Assembly: GCA_017455945.1 (NCBI GenBank)
Contig: JAFTLM010000069.1
Span: 1-9,038, forward strand
Origin: Clostridia bacterium
GTDB lineage: Bacteria > Bacillota > Clostridia > Oscillospirales > CAG-272
DNA length: 9,038 nt
Direction: 5' to 3'
Shown here: in pieces, positions 1 to 6,808 of the stretch
Position numbering within the stretch: position 1 is the first letter of the stretch
Layout: each line of letters opens with the position of its first letter
Position numbers and translations under genes: made by a program
Notes under the pieces: generated by a model
Told to the model about the DNA's origin: nothing
Databases searched by the model: none
The model's input: the letters and a program-made list of their open reading frames with translations, nothing else

Positions 1-2
1 AG

Positions 3-1580
3 TCCGAGGGCGTGTCAGGGTATTCTGCGGAGAGCTTCCGTGCGTGGCAAAGAGCTGCCAACGGTACTGAAGACAGCACTGGAGCGTCAGGCTTCGGGCT
101 TGACGGATACAACGGAAGCGTAAGTGATAAAGCAGCAACACTCGGTGTGAACTGTGGAATGTCCACGGGTCGCAATGGTGTTGTTCTCAACGACCAGGGT
201 GGCAATCGAATGGATGTTACCGAAGAGGTCACATGTACTCTCCGAGCCGAGGCACATCATCCGCCTTGCGTGTTGGAGTCAGCGGGCTTCTGTACCGAGC
301 ATTCCGCCAACAGCAGGTCTATCGGCTACGAGGAAGAGCGTTCTCCGACACTTCGTGCTGGTGTCGTTCCCGCAGCGATTGCGATTGAAAATCATCCCGC
401 AGATGGCAGAGTGAAACTTGAGGAAGGAGACGCCATTCAAACGCTCACTTCCAGAATGGGAACGGGTGGTGGCAATGTCCCGCTGGTTATGAACTGGGAC
501 GGAGGACAAATTGCACCTACGCTCACAAAGCAGAATGCGGGCGGCAATCAGCGTATGCCCGATAAGGACAATTTCAATTGTGTCCTTCAGCCTTTCGGTA
601 TCTGTTCCAAGGACAGCAACGCAATGAAGTCTGCCAACCCTCACAGTGGAATCTATGAAGCTGATACTTCCCGTACACTTGATGGCAATGGAGGCAATCC
701 TTCCTGTAACCAAGGTGGTATTGCTGTGGTGTGTATAGATCAAGGCGGTGGAAAGTCTGCTTGCAACATTACTGAAGAAAAGGCACCGACTCTTGCCTGC
801 ACCCACGGCGGTGAACCTGCTGTTTGCGTGAAGAGCGAAACGATAGTAATCGAAGGGAACGGCACCCGTCCTTCGCACCAGGGGGATGGCTTTAAGGAAT
901 CCGATGTGATGTATACCCTCAACACCGTAGATCGACATGCGGTTTACGCTATGACCACGGGTAGCTTTACACACGTGGAAAAAGAGAAATCGCCTACGCT
1001 GATGGCAAGGGATTATAAAGACCCGAATGCCGTTTGTTATGGCGTTGGGCGCGATACCTTCAATCAAGGCAAGAACGCAAAGTTTGTTCCGAGCTTCTCT
1101 GAGGAAGTGCAACCCACGATGGTTGCCAAAGGACCGGGTGCAGTTGTTTCTCCGTATGGATTTGATCCTTCTTGTGCCAGAGACCTTGGTAAGTATTTTC
1201 TTGAGGATTGTGGCAACACTCTTGTAAACGGAACTTGTCCCGGACATCACAATGGAGTGATGGAGCCCGATTACACGGTGCGCCGTCTTACTCCTACCGA
1301 GTGTGCAAGACTCCAAGGATTCCCGGACTGGTGGTGCAGTGGTCTTGATGACAAGTACCCAGCCATTCAGGACATTCGCTTTTGGAAGGATGTATGGGAA
1401 ACCTACGCAAACGTCATCGGAGGTTGCAAACCCAAGACCGATAAACAGGTTCGCAGATGGCTCGAATACCCGCATTCGGACTCGGCTGAATATAAGCTTT
1501 GGGGCAACGGAGTAGCACTCCCGTGCGTATTCTTTGTGCTGTCGGGCATCGTGTACTATACACAAATTGATACCGAATAA
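3..1580 (+). CDS. C5 cytosine DNA methyltransferase, C-terminal part (5' end outside window), with expanded repeat region
   Basis: Phage-type DNA (cytosine-5) methyltransferase, which transfers a methyl group from S-adenosylmethionine to cytosine C5. The frame is open to the left edge, so the GTG at 12 is probably internal and the catalytic motifs I, IV (PC), VI (ENV) and VIII lie outside the window. Visible are motif IX, RRLTPTECARLQGFPD (1281-1328), and motif X, YKLWGNGVALP (1491-1523), which close the catalytic fold at the C terminus. About 380 residues before motif IX consist of degenerate repeats of the type (S/A)PTLxx...GGN...V(V/C); see the separate repeat entry. A usual enzyme of this family has one such segment there. 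The frame is intact through the repeats and the usual C-terminal end is present. In prophages such enzymes commonly protect phage DNA from host restriction. Whether this one is active cannot be judged without the N-terminal part. The family call is secure; target sequence unknown. Confidence 0.9.
   Translation, partial: SEGVSGYSAESFRAWQRAANGTEDSTGASGFGLDGYNGSVSDKAATLGVNCGMSTGRNGVVLNDQGGNRMDVTEEVTCTLRAEAHHPPCVLESAGFCTEHSANSRSIGYEEERSPTLRAGVVPAAIAIENHPADGRVKLEEGDAIQTLTSRMGTGGGNVPLVMNWDGGQIAPTLTKQNAGGNQRMPDKDNFNCVLQPFGICSKDSNAMKSANPHSGIYEADTSRTLDGNGGNPSCNQGGIAVVCIDQGGGKSACNITEEKAPTLACTHGGEPAVCVKSETIVIEGNGTRPSHQGDGFKESDVMYTLNTVDRHAVYAMTTGSFTHVEKEKSPTLMARDYKDPNAVCYGVGRDTFNQGKNAKFVPSFSEEVQPTMVAKGPGAVVSPYGFDPSCARDLGKYFLEDCGNTLVNGTCPGHHNGVMEPDYTVRRLTPTECARLQGFPDWWCSGLDDKYPAIQDIRFWKDVWETYANVIGGCKPKTDKQVRRWLEYPHSDSAEYKLWGNGVALPCVFFVLSGIVYYTQIDTE
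123..1268 (+). repeat. About eleven degenerate protein-level repeats in the methyltransferase variable region
   Basis: Counting residues from the GTG at 12, a T-L (or T-M) core recurs at residues 43, 76, 113, 144, 170, 222, 260, 302, 329, 369 and 403, so the unit is about 36 residues (range 26-52). The best cores read SPTL, APTL or QPTM. Each is commonly preceded by charged residues (EEERSPTL, TEEKAPTL, EKEKSPTL) and followed by a Gly-rich turn such as GGN (residues 63-65, 153-155, 177-179, 227-229) and a hydrophobic strand such as AVVC. The DNA is diverged between units, so this is an old protein repeat, not a recent tandem duplication. The unit resembles the PTIT...GG segment found once just before motif IX in ordinary C5 methyltransferases. 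Confidence 0.75.
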
Positions 1581-1679
1581 TGGCCCCTGTATTCTACACA
1601 TAAATATCTTCAAAATGACTGGATATTTCAGCTTTTTGGAGTTAATATGTGTATACCAAAAAACAAGGAGGTCATTACC

Positions 1680-2372
1680 ATGACAATTACCATTTACGCC
1701 AAAGGCGAAGAACGCAAGAGACTCGTAAAAACCATTGCAGCATGGCTTGGAGAAGAAGCACATTACTGCGGAGCTCCTACCTTCGCATACGAAGTCGGCC
1801 GCTTCACGGTTGAAAAGGACGGAAGCCTTAGCTTCAGCGACCTTGTTGACAGTGCAGTGGTCGAGCGTTTGCTTGAGCACATCTACGATGAAGGCTTCGA
1901 CATCGACCAAAGCCAAACCGAGGAAGAGGATGACGAGGTTGAGAAAAAAGCAGTTGGTGACCCAACGGGCATCAGTATTCAAATTCCCGCATCCGAGATT
2001 AACGATGCAACCTTTGAAAACCTGCAAGCAATTGTTAGCGCAAAGGGAGCCCTTATAAAAAAGGCGCTTGGCGCAGAGGAACTTCCGATCATCCGTATAG
2101 GCAACCGAGTAGACTTCCCGTGGTTTAGACCTTATGGGGATATGCACGAGGTTAACGCTTATATGCATTTCATTACGGCACTTTGCAAGATGGCAAGAAC
2201 GCAGAAGCGCATCACCGCGAAGGAAAAAGAAGTAGACAATGAAAAATACTCATTCCGCTGCTTCCTCCTTCGCCTTGGATTCATCGGTGAAGAGTACAAA
2301 GAAATGCGAAAAATCCTGCTTCGGAACCTTTCGGGCTCCTCGGCTTACAAAAACACAAAGGAGGCAAACTGA
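1680..2372 (+). CDS. Phage 'virulence-related protein' family, 230 aa
   Basis: Recognised as the family usually annotated 'virulence-related protein' in clostridial prophages; its function is not established and the name is historical. The N-terminal ~45 residues (TIYAKGEERKRLVKTIAAW, then GAPTFAYEVGRFTV) form a conserved small domain. Residues ~75-95 are an acidic linker. The C-terminal half is the most conserved part: YMHFITALCKMARTQKRITAKEK (161-183) followed by NEKYSFRCFLLRLGFIG and RKILLRNLSGSSA (210-222), rich in Lys/Arg and suggestive of nucleic-acid contact (inference). ATG 1680 is chosen because AAGGAGG (1665-1671) lies 8 nt upstream. An in-frame ATG at 1647 with a weaker GGAG would add 11 residues. 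It begins 99 nt after the methyltransferase and ends 1 nt before the DUF4314 gene, so it is probably co-transcribed with it. Confidence 0.85.
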   Translation: MTITIYAKGEERKRLVKTIAAWLGEEAHYCGAPTFAYEVGRFTVEKDGSLSFSDLVDSAVVERLLEHIYDEGFDIDQSQTEEEDDEVEKKAVGDPTGISIQIPASEINDATFENLQAIVSAKGALIKKALGAEELPIIRIGNRVDFPWFRPYGDMHEVNAYMHFITALCKMARTQKRITAKEKEVDNEKYSFRCFLLRLGFIGEEYKEMRKILLRNLSGSSAYKNTKEAN

Positions 2373-2373
2373 T

Positions 2374-2610
2374 ATGTGGCAGATTTCCAAAGAGGTATTA
2401 GAGAACAGAAAAGCACATTATCCCGTTGGTGCACGTGTAGAACTGGTTAAAATGAATGATCCTTATAACACGACGCTCGTCCCTGGTTGCCGCGGCACGG
2501 TCAAAGGTGTCGATGACATCGGTACAATTCACGTTAAGTGGGATTGCGGTTCGAGTCTCGGAGTTGTCTATGGTGAGGACGTTTGTAGGGTGGTAAAGGA
2601 TGATGAGTGA
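2374..2610 (+). CDS. DUF4314 family protein, 78 aa
   Basis: Small protein recognised as DUF4314: YPVGARVELVKMNDPYN (residues 16-32), then GCRGTVKGVDDIGTIHVKWDCGS and GVVYGEDVCRVV. The pattern of short strands with conserved Gly and Asp suggests a small SH3-like beta barrel (inference). No biochemical function is established. It is common in Firmicutes phages and conjugative elements next to the virulence-related protein and DUF5049, as seen here. The start ATG at 2374 has AAAGGAGG at 2357-2364. It starts 1 nt after the preceding stop codon and its last codons overlap the start of the next gene by 11 nt, indicating translational coupling in one operon. Confidence 0.85.
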   Translation: MWQISKEVLENRKAHYPVGARVELVKMNDPYNTTLVPGCRGTVKGVDDIGTIHVKWDCGSSLGVVYGEDVCRVVKDDE

Positions 2611-2779
2611 GCAGATCAAGGAACAAATCCTCAAAGTCCGCGACACGGGTCTTACGAATATGTTTGACACCACCGCCGTGCAAAGAATCGCATTTGATAT
2701 GGAACTTTACGAGCTTGTTACATTTCTGGAAGACAACAAAAAAGCCTACGTTCATTTCATTCTGACGGGTGAAGGATGA
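2600..2779 (+). CDS. DUF5049 family protein, 59 aa
   Basis: Short protein MMSEQIKEQILKVRDTGLTN... ending YVHFILTGEG, recognised as DUF5049. The motif VRDTGLTNMFD (residues 13-23) followed by an amphipathic helix (AVQRIAFDMELYELVTFLED) is typical, and length matches the family. Function unknown; it travels with DUF4314 in phage early/late-junction clusters. Two adjacent ATG codons (2600 and 2603) are possible; 2603 gives MSEQ, closer to relatives as I recall them, while GGGTGG at 2588-2593 can serve either. It overlaps the DUF4314 gene by 11 nt, and its stop codon lies 1 nt before the next start, so translation is probably coupled across all three genes. Confidence 0.85.
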   Translation: MMSEQIKEQILKVRDTGLTNMFDTTAVQRIAFDMELYELVTFLEDNKKAYVHFILTGEG

Positions 2780-2780
2780 T

Positions 2781-3020
2781 ATGGTTTACTTTGCAGAATA
2801 TTGTGTGCCGGGTGAGTACGGATTTCGGTGCAGAGCATCGCAGGATTTGAAAGCATTGCTTTTGATCCTCAAATCCGATGGGTGCCGTATGCACGACATC
2901 ACGTTCAACCGAGCACTTGAATGGGGACCGAAAGCTAAGGAAGGAGATAAGTTCCACGGCGGATGCACCTTTACGATTACGAAAGGCGAAAGCAGAATGA
3001 CCGAATACACATCGTTTTAA
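2781..3020 (+). CDS. Hypothetical phage protein, 79 aa
   Basis: Not recognised. The ATG at 2781 is preferred because GAAGGA (2771-2776) sits 4 nt upstream; a GTG at 2769 in the same frame would add four residues. The protein MVYFAEYCVPGEYGFRCRAS... is mixed alpha/beta with a hydrophobic strand (LKALLLILKS, residues 23-32), four cysteines without a CxxC pair, and a C-terminal strand (GGCTFTITKG). No signal peptide or membrane segment is seen. It starts 1 nt after the DUF5049 stop codon and ends just before a pair of hairpins, so it is the last gene of the left operon. Coding is supported by position, ribosome binding site and spacing rather than by homology. Confidence 0.65.
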   Translation: MVYFAEYCVPGEYGFRCRASQDLKALLLILKSDGCRMHDITFNRALEWGPKAKEGDKFHGGCTFTITKGESRMTEYTSF

Positions 3021-3032
3021 TAACCCTGGAAT

Positions 3033-3046
3033 GAGCCGAGAGGCTC
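3033..3046 (+). other. Hairpin, GAGCC-GAGA-GGCTC
   Basis: Perfect 5-bp stem (GAGCC 3033-3037, GGCTC 3042-3046) with a GAGA tetraloop, followed by TTTCC. It lies 12 nt after the stop of the 79-aa gene and 10 nt before a second, stronger hairpin. It may be part of a tandem terminator or of a structured leader for the terminase gene. Confidence 0.55.
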
Positions 3047-3056
3047 TTTCCTCGTT

Positions 3057-3078
3057 ACAGCCATAGGGCTGTTTTTTT
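3057..3078 (+). terminator. Intrinsic terminator between the left operon and the terminase gene
   Basis: ACAGCC (3057-3062), loop ATAG, GGCTGT (3067-3072), then a run of seven T (3072-3078). This is a standard rho-independent terminator shape on the + strand. Only 25 nt separate it from the terminase start region and no promoter is visible there, so the packaging genes would need readthrough or phage antitermination. Confidence 0.7.
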
Positions 3079-3089
3079 ATTCCTATGAA

Positions 3090-3097
3090 AGGAGGGG
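3090..3097 (+). promoter_or_regulatory. Ribosome binding site that places the terminase start
   Basis: AGGAGGGG lies 3 nt before a GTT (3101) and 6 nt before an ATC (3104), both in the terminase frame. An in-frame TGA at 3086-3088 blocks any start further upstream, and the first in-frame ATG is not reached until 3347, inside the ATPase P-loop. Therefore this site fixes initiation at 3101-3104 although no standard start codon is present. Confidence 0.7.
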
Positions 3098-3103
3098 ACC
3101 GTT

Positions 3104-4705
3104 ATCGCTACAAGAAAAAAGTATAAGCCAACGAAATTCAAAGCCAAGGATTCCACTTACAATCAAGAAGCGGCAGATTATGCGGTCAACTTCATTCAGT
3201 GCCTGTGCCACACTAAAGGCACGTGGGCGGGAAAGTCTTTCGAGCTTCTTGATTGGCAAGAGCAAATCATACGTGACCTTTTCGGAATCCTTAAGCCTAA
3301 CGGATACCGACAATTCAACACGGCATATATCGAAATCCCTAAGAAAATGGGGAAGTCCGAACTAGCTGCCGCGGTAGCACTATTGCTTACTTGTGGCGAT
3401 TTTGAGGAAAGGGCAGAGGTGTACGGCTGTGCTGCGGATCGTCAACAAGCATCTATTGTATTTGAGGTTGCCGCAGATATGGTGAGTATGTGTCCCGCAC
3501 TTTCAAAGCGTGTGAAAATACTGACCGCAACCAAGCGCATCGTATATATTCCGACCAACAGCTTTTATCAAGTTCTTTCCGCCGAGGCTTATTCCAAGCA
3601 CGGCTTTAATATACACGGTGTTGTATTTGATGAGTTACATACGCAGCCAAACCGAAAGCTCTTTGACGTTATGACAAAAGGCTCCGGTGACGCACGTATG
3701 CAACCTCTGTATTTTCTTATCACCACCGCAGGAACGGATACGAAGTCTATCTGCTATGAGACCCACCAAAAAGCAAAGGACATCATCGAAGGTCGTAAGA
3801 TCGATCCTACATTTTATCCTGTCATTTATGGTGCGGATGAAAACGACGACTGGACAGACCCCAAGGTGTGGAAGAAGGCCAATCCTTCCCTTGGCATCAC
3901 AGTTGGCATCGACAAGGTTCGTGCCGCTTGTGAATCCGCAAAGCAGAACCCAGCAGAGGAGAATGCATTCCGACAGTTGCGACTCAACCAATGGGTAAAA
4001 CAGGCTATTCGTTGGATGCCGATGGAGAAGTGGGACCGATGCGCTTTTGCTGTAAATGAAGATGAACTCGAAGGTCGAGTCTGCTACGGTGGACTTGACC
4101 TTTCGTCTACTACGGATATCACCGCTTTGGTGCTTGTGTTTCCGCCTACCGATGAGGATGACAGATATATCGTTCTACCATACTTTTGGATTCCCGAAGA
4201 TTGTATGGAACTGCGTGTCCGAAGGGATCACGTACCGTATGACATTTGGGAACGGCAAGGGCTAATGCAAACCACCGAGGGTAATGTCATTCATTACGGA
4301 TACATTGAAAAATCCATCGAGCATCTGGGTGAACGATTCAATATTCGAGAGATTGCCTTTGACCGATGGGGAGCTGTCCAGATGGTTCAGAACCTGGAAG
4401 GTATGGGCTTTACGGTTGTTCCTTTCGGTCAAGGCTTCAAAGATATGTCACCGCCTACGAAAGAACTGATGAACCTTGTGTTGGGGGAGAGAATTGCTCA
4501 CGGCGGTCACGCAGTCCTTCGTTGGATGATGGACAACATTTTTATAAAGACTGACCCAGCGGGAAACATCAAACCCGATAAGGAAAAGTCTACAGAAAAA
4601 ATAGATGGTGCCGTTGCGACCATTATGGCGCTCGACAGAGCAATCCGATGTGGTAACGACACCAGTGCCAGCGTTTATGATCAGCGCGGGCTTTTGTTTA
4701 TTTGA
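3104..4705 (+). CDS. terL: Terminase large subunit, with non-canonical start codon (ATC or GTT)
   Basis: Motor and nuclease that packages phage DNA into the prohead through the portal. Numbered from ATC 3104 (533 aa): a P-loop-like PKKMGKS ending at S85, Walker B HGVVFDELH with D176-E177, coupling motif LITTAG (205-210), and an RNase H-like nuclease with GLDLSS (D332), IAFDRWG (D420) and KIDGAVA (D501) as likely metal ligands. Length and motifs fit an intact HK97-type enzyme (Terminase_1-like). The first in-frame ATG, at 3347, would cut the P-loop, so it cannot be the true start. Translation from 3104 reads (I/M)ATRKKYKPTKFKAKDS, which matches the start I expect for relatives (MATRKK); AGGAGGGG lies just upstream. 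GTT at 3101 is the other option. Expression may be weak. No small terminase subunit gene is seen upstream. Confidence 0.93.
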   Translation: MATRKKYKPTKFKAKDSTYNQEAADYAVNFIQCLCHTKGTWAGKSFELLDWQEQIIRDLFGILKPNGYRQFNTAYIEIPKKMGKSELAAAVALLLTCGDFEERAEVYGCAADRQQASIVFEVAADMVSMCPALSKRVKILTATKRIVYIPTNSFYQVLSAEAYSKHGFNIHGVVFDELHTQPNRKLFDVMTKGSGDARMQPLYFLITTAGTDTKSICYETHQKAKDIIEGRKIDPTFYPVIYGADENDDWTDPKVWKKANPSLGITVGIDKVRAACESAKQNPAEENAFRQLRLNQWVKQAIRWMPMEKWDRCAFAVNEDELEGRVCYGGLDLSSTTDITALVLVFPPTDEDDRYIVLPYFWIPEDCMELRVRRDHVPYDIWERQGLMQTTEGNVIHYGYIEKSIEHLGERFNIREIAFDRWGAVQMVQNLEGMGFTVVPFGQGFKDMSPPTKELMNLVLGERIAHGGHAVLRWMMDNIFIKTDPAGNIKPDKEKSTEKIDGAVATIMALDRAIRCGNDTSASVYDQRGLLFI

Positions 4706-4724
4706 TTTGAGAGGAGGAAATAGA

Positions 4725-6092
4725 ATGGGTATCTTTTCAGGACTCTTTAAGTCCCGCGACAAGCTCCAAAACAGTACAGCGGGTAGTTCGTATACGTTCT
4801 TTATGGGCGGATCGACCGCAGGCAAATATGTAAACGAGCGTTCCGCAATGCAGATGACGGCAGTTTACTCTTGTGTTCGTATTCTTGCCGAAGCGGTTGC
4901 AGGACTTCCGCTGCATCTTTATAGATACACTGACAGCGGCGGGAAAGAGAAGGCAATCGACCATCCGCTTTATCTGCTGCTTCACGATGAGCCAAACCCC
5001 GAAATGTCAAGTTTTGTTTTCAGGGAGACGCTTATGACTCACCTTTTGCTGTGGGGCAACGCTTACGCGCAGATCATACGCAACGGCAAAAATGAGGTTA
5101 TTGCCCTGTACCCCTTGATGCCAAATAAGATGAGCGTTGACCGTGACGAAAACGGCCAGCTTTATTACACCTATCAACGTTCAAACGAGGAAGCACCCAC
5201 GATGAAAGGCTCCTCGGTGATATTGAAGCCTTCGGATGTCCTTCACATCCCAGGTCTTGGCTTTGATGGTCTTGTTGGATACAGCCCAATCGCAATGGCC
5301 AAGAACGCTATCGGTATGGCGATTGCCTGTGAGGAGTTCGGAGCCAAGTTCTTTGCGAACGGTGCAGCTCCTTCGGGGGTACTAGAACACCCAGGCACTA
5401 TCAAAGACCCAAGCCGTGTGCGTGAAGCTTGGCAGAGTCAGTTCGGTGGATCTTCTAATTCCGGCAAAGTTGCTGTTTTGGAAGAAGGAATGAAGTACAC
5501 GCCCATTTCCATCTCACCCGAACAAGCACAGTTCCTCGAAACGAGGAAGTTCCAAATCAATGAGATAGCTCGAATTTTCAGAGTGCCGCCGCATATGGTG
5601 GGCGACCTTGAAAAATCGAGCTTTTCTAATATTGAGCAACAGTCCCTTGAATTCGTAAAGTACACTCTTGATCCCTGGGTGATTCGTTGGGAGCAGAGCA
5701 TTATGCGTTCCTTACTGACGCCAGAAGAGAAGAAAACCTACTATGCGAAATTCAACCTTGACGGCTTGCTTCGCGGAGATTATCAAAGCCGTATGAACGG
5801 CTATGCCATCGGAAGGCAGAATGGTTGGATGTCTGCAAACGATATCCGTGAGCTTGAAAACCTCGACCGCATTCCCGCTGAAGAAGGCGGTGATCTCTAT
5901 CTTATTAACGGCAATATGCTCCCAATGCGTGATGCGGGTGCTTTTGCAAATACAACTACCAACGATGACGGAAAGGAGGAAACACCCGATGAAGAAGTTT
6001 TGGAATTGGACGAATCAGGCACAGACGGAGACGACTCCGGCAATGAGAACTCTGCACCTCAACGGCACCATCGCAGAGGAAAGTTGGTTTGA
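4725..6092 (+). CDS. HK97-type portal protein, 455 aa
   Basis: Forms the dodecameric ring at one head vertex through which the terminase pumps DNA. Hallmarks in order: AVYSCVRILAEAVAGLPLHLY (residues 47-67 region), DHPLYLLLHDEPNPEMSS (79-96), LLLWGNAYAQI (108-118), the core VLHIPGLGFDGLVGYSPIA (172-190), FFANGAAPSGVLEHPG (209-224), and IARIFRVPPHMVGD followed by SFSNIEQQSLEFVKYTLDPW (281-318). Length and order are those of a complete PF04860 portal. ATG 4725 has GAGGAGG at 4711-4717; in-frame sequence upstream lies within the terminase gene. The C-terminal ~45 residues are acidic then basic (QRHHRRGKLV) and are encoded by DNA that also encodes the start of the protease, an overlap of 104 nt. 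No damage is visible. Confidence 0.95.
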   Translation: MGIFSGLFKSRDKLQNSTAGSSYTFFMGGSTAGKYVNERSAMQMTAVYSCVRILAEAVAGLPLHLYRYTDSGGKEKAIDHPLYLLLHDEPNPEMSSFVFRETLMTHLLLWGNAYAQIIRNGKNEVIALYPLMPNKMSVDRDENGQLYYTYQRSNEEAPTMKGSSVILKPSDVLHIPGLGFDGLVGYSPIAMAKNAIGMAIACEEFGAKFFANGAAPSGVLEHPGTIKDPSRVREAWQSQFGGSSNSGKVAVLEEGMKYTPISISPEQAQFLETRKFQINEIARIFRVPPHMVGDLEKSSFSNIEQQSLEFVKYTLDPWVIRWEQSIMRSLLTPEEKKTYYAKFNLDGLLRGDYQSRMNGYAIGRQNGWMSANDIRELENLDRIPAEEGGDLYLINGNMLPMRDAGAFANTTTNDDGKEETPDEEVLELDESGTDGDDSGNENSAPQRHHRRGKLV

Positions 6093-6792
6093 CGATGACG
6101 TCACCCCACAGCTTTTCCGTGAGGAACTTGAAGCCGGAAGCGGTGATATCACCAGTTGGATCAATAGCCCCGGCGGAGATTGCGTGGCGGCGGCTCAAAT
6201 CTACAATATGCTGATGGATTACAAAGGTTCTGTCACGGTCAAGATTGACGGCATCGCGGCTTCGGCTGCTTCCGTTATCGCAATGGCAGGTACAGAAGTC
6301 CTTATGTCTCCCGTTGGTATGCTGATGATTCATAATCCGATGACGATTGCAATGGGTGATGCAGACGAGATGGGGAAAGCCATCGAGATGCTTAGTAGCG
6401 TGAAGGATTCCATCCTCAATGCTTACGAAATCAAGACTGGACTTTCTCGTGCAAAGCTTGCACACCTAATGGATGCAGAAACCTGGATGGACGCCAACAA
6501 GGCACTTGAACTTGGTTTCATTGACGGCATTCTTGCCCGTGAAACCCCGGTTACTACAGAAACCACCGCAGAAGTATCCGTTGAATCCGAAGATACCACA
6601 CCCACCGAGAACACAGATGACGCCCCCAAAGCATCTATGCTGTTCTCCCGCAAGGCTGTCGAAGTTGCTCTTATGAATAAGATGCGACACAAGATGATCG
6701 CCGAGGCTGCGAAAATCCAGCCTAAAGAACCCATCCCCACGGGTCGCAAGGTTGATGACCTTTACGACCGACTCAATCTTTTGAAATATTAA
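5989..6792 (+). CDS. ClpP-like head maturation protease, 267 aa
   Basis: Serine protease of the ClpP fold used by HK97-type phages to process capsid and scaffold during prohead maturation. Residues: NSPGG (59-63), DGIAASAASVIAMAG (87-101) with probable nucleophile S92, MLMIHNP (111-117) with probable catalytic H115, and MDAETWMDANKALELGFIDGI (161-181), where D162 is the likeliest acid (by alignment from memory). After residue ~185 comes a Thr/Glu-rich linker and a basic C-terminal tail. ATG 5989 follows AAAGGAGGA (5973-5981 region) inside the portal gene. Stop at 6792 is 16 nt before the capsid start, whose CAGGAGG lies between them. The gene is intact, but its main substrate, the capsid protein, is lost next door. 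Confidence 0.93.
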   Translation: MKKFWNWTNQAQTETTPAMRTLHLNGTIAEESWFDDDVTPQLFREELEAGSGDITSWINSPGGDCVAAAQIYNMLMDYKGSVTVKIDGIAASAASVIAMAGTEVLMSPVGMLMIHNPMTIAMGDADEMGKAIEMLSSVKDSILNAYEIKTGLSRAKLAHLMDAETWMDANKALELGFIDGILARETPVTTETTAEVSVESEDTTPTENTDDAPKASMLFSRKAVEVALMNKMRHKMIAEAAKIQPKEPIPTGRKVDDLYDRLNLLKY

Positions 6793-6808
6793 ACAGGAGG
6801 AAAACACT

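Noticed and set aside
123..1268. Repeat region considered as a diversity-generating retroelement target
   Set aside because: No template repeat, no reverse transcriptase and no adenine-biased variable block are seen; the repeats are old and diverged at the DNA level.
279..2168. Very long minus-strand open frame (about 629 codons) opposite the methyltransferase and the virulence-related gene
   Set aside because: It crosses two well-supported + strand genes and their intergenic gap, has no recognisable family, and has a cysteine/arginine/isoleucine-rich composition typical of antisense shadow frames. The repeated codons of the methyltransferase repeats probably keep it open.
3085..3126. Mini-ORF ATG AAA GGA GGG... 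running into a run of A before the terminase frame (possible +1 frameshift start for the terminase)
   Set aside because: The ATG lies just after the terminator T-run with no ribosome binding site; it reads through the Shine-Dalgarno itself and stops after 13 codons. AAAAAAG suits -1 slippage, whereas a +1 shift would be needed. A non-canonical start at 3101/3104 is simpler.
4448..4825. Minus-strand open frames opposite terminase and portal (also 3635-3991, 5956-6465, 6466-6897)
   Set aside because: All lie within strongly supported + strand genes, lack ribosome binding sites and resemble nothing known.
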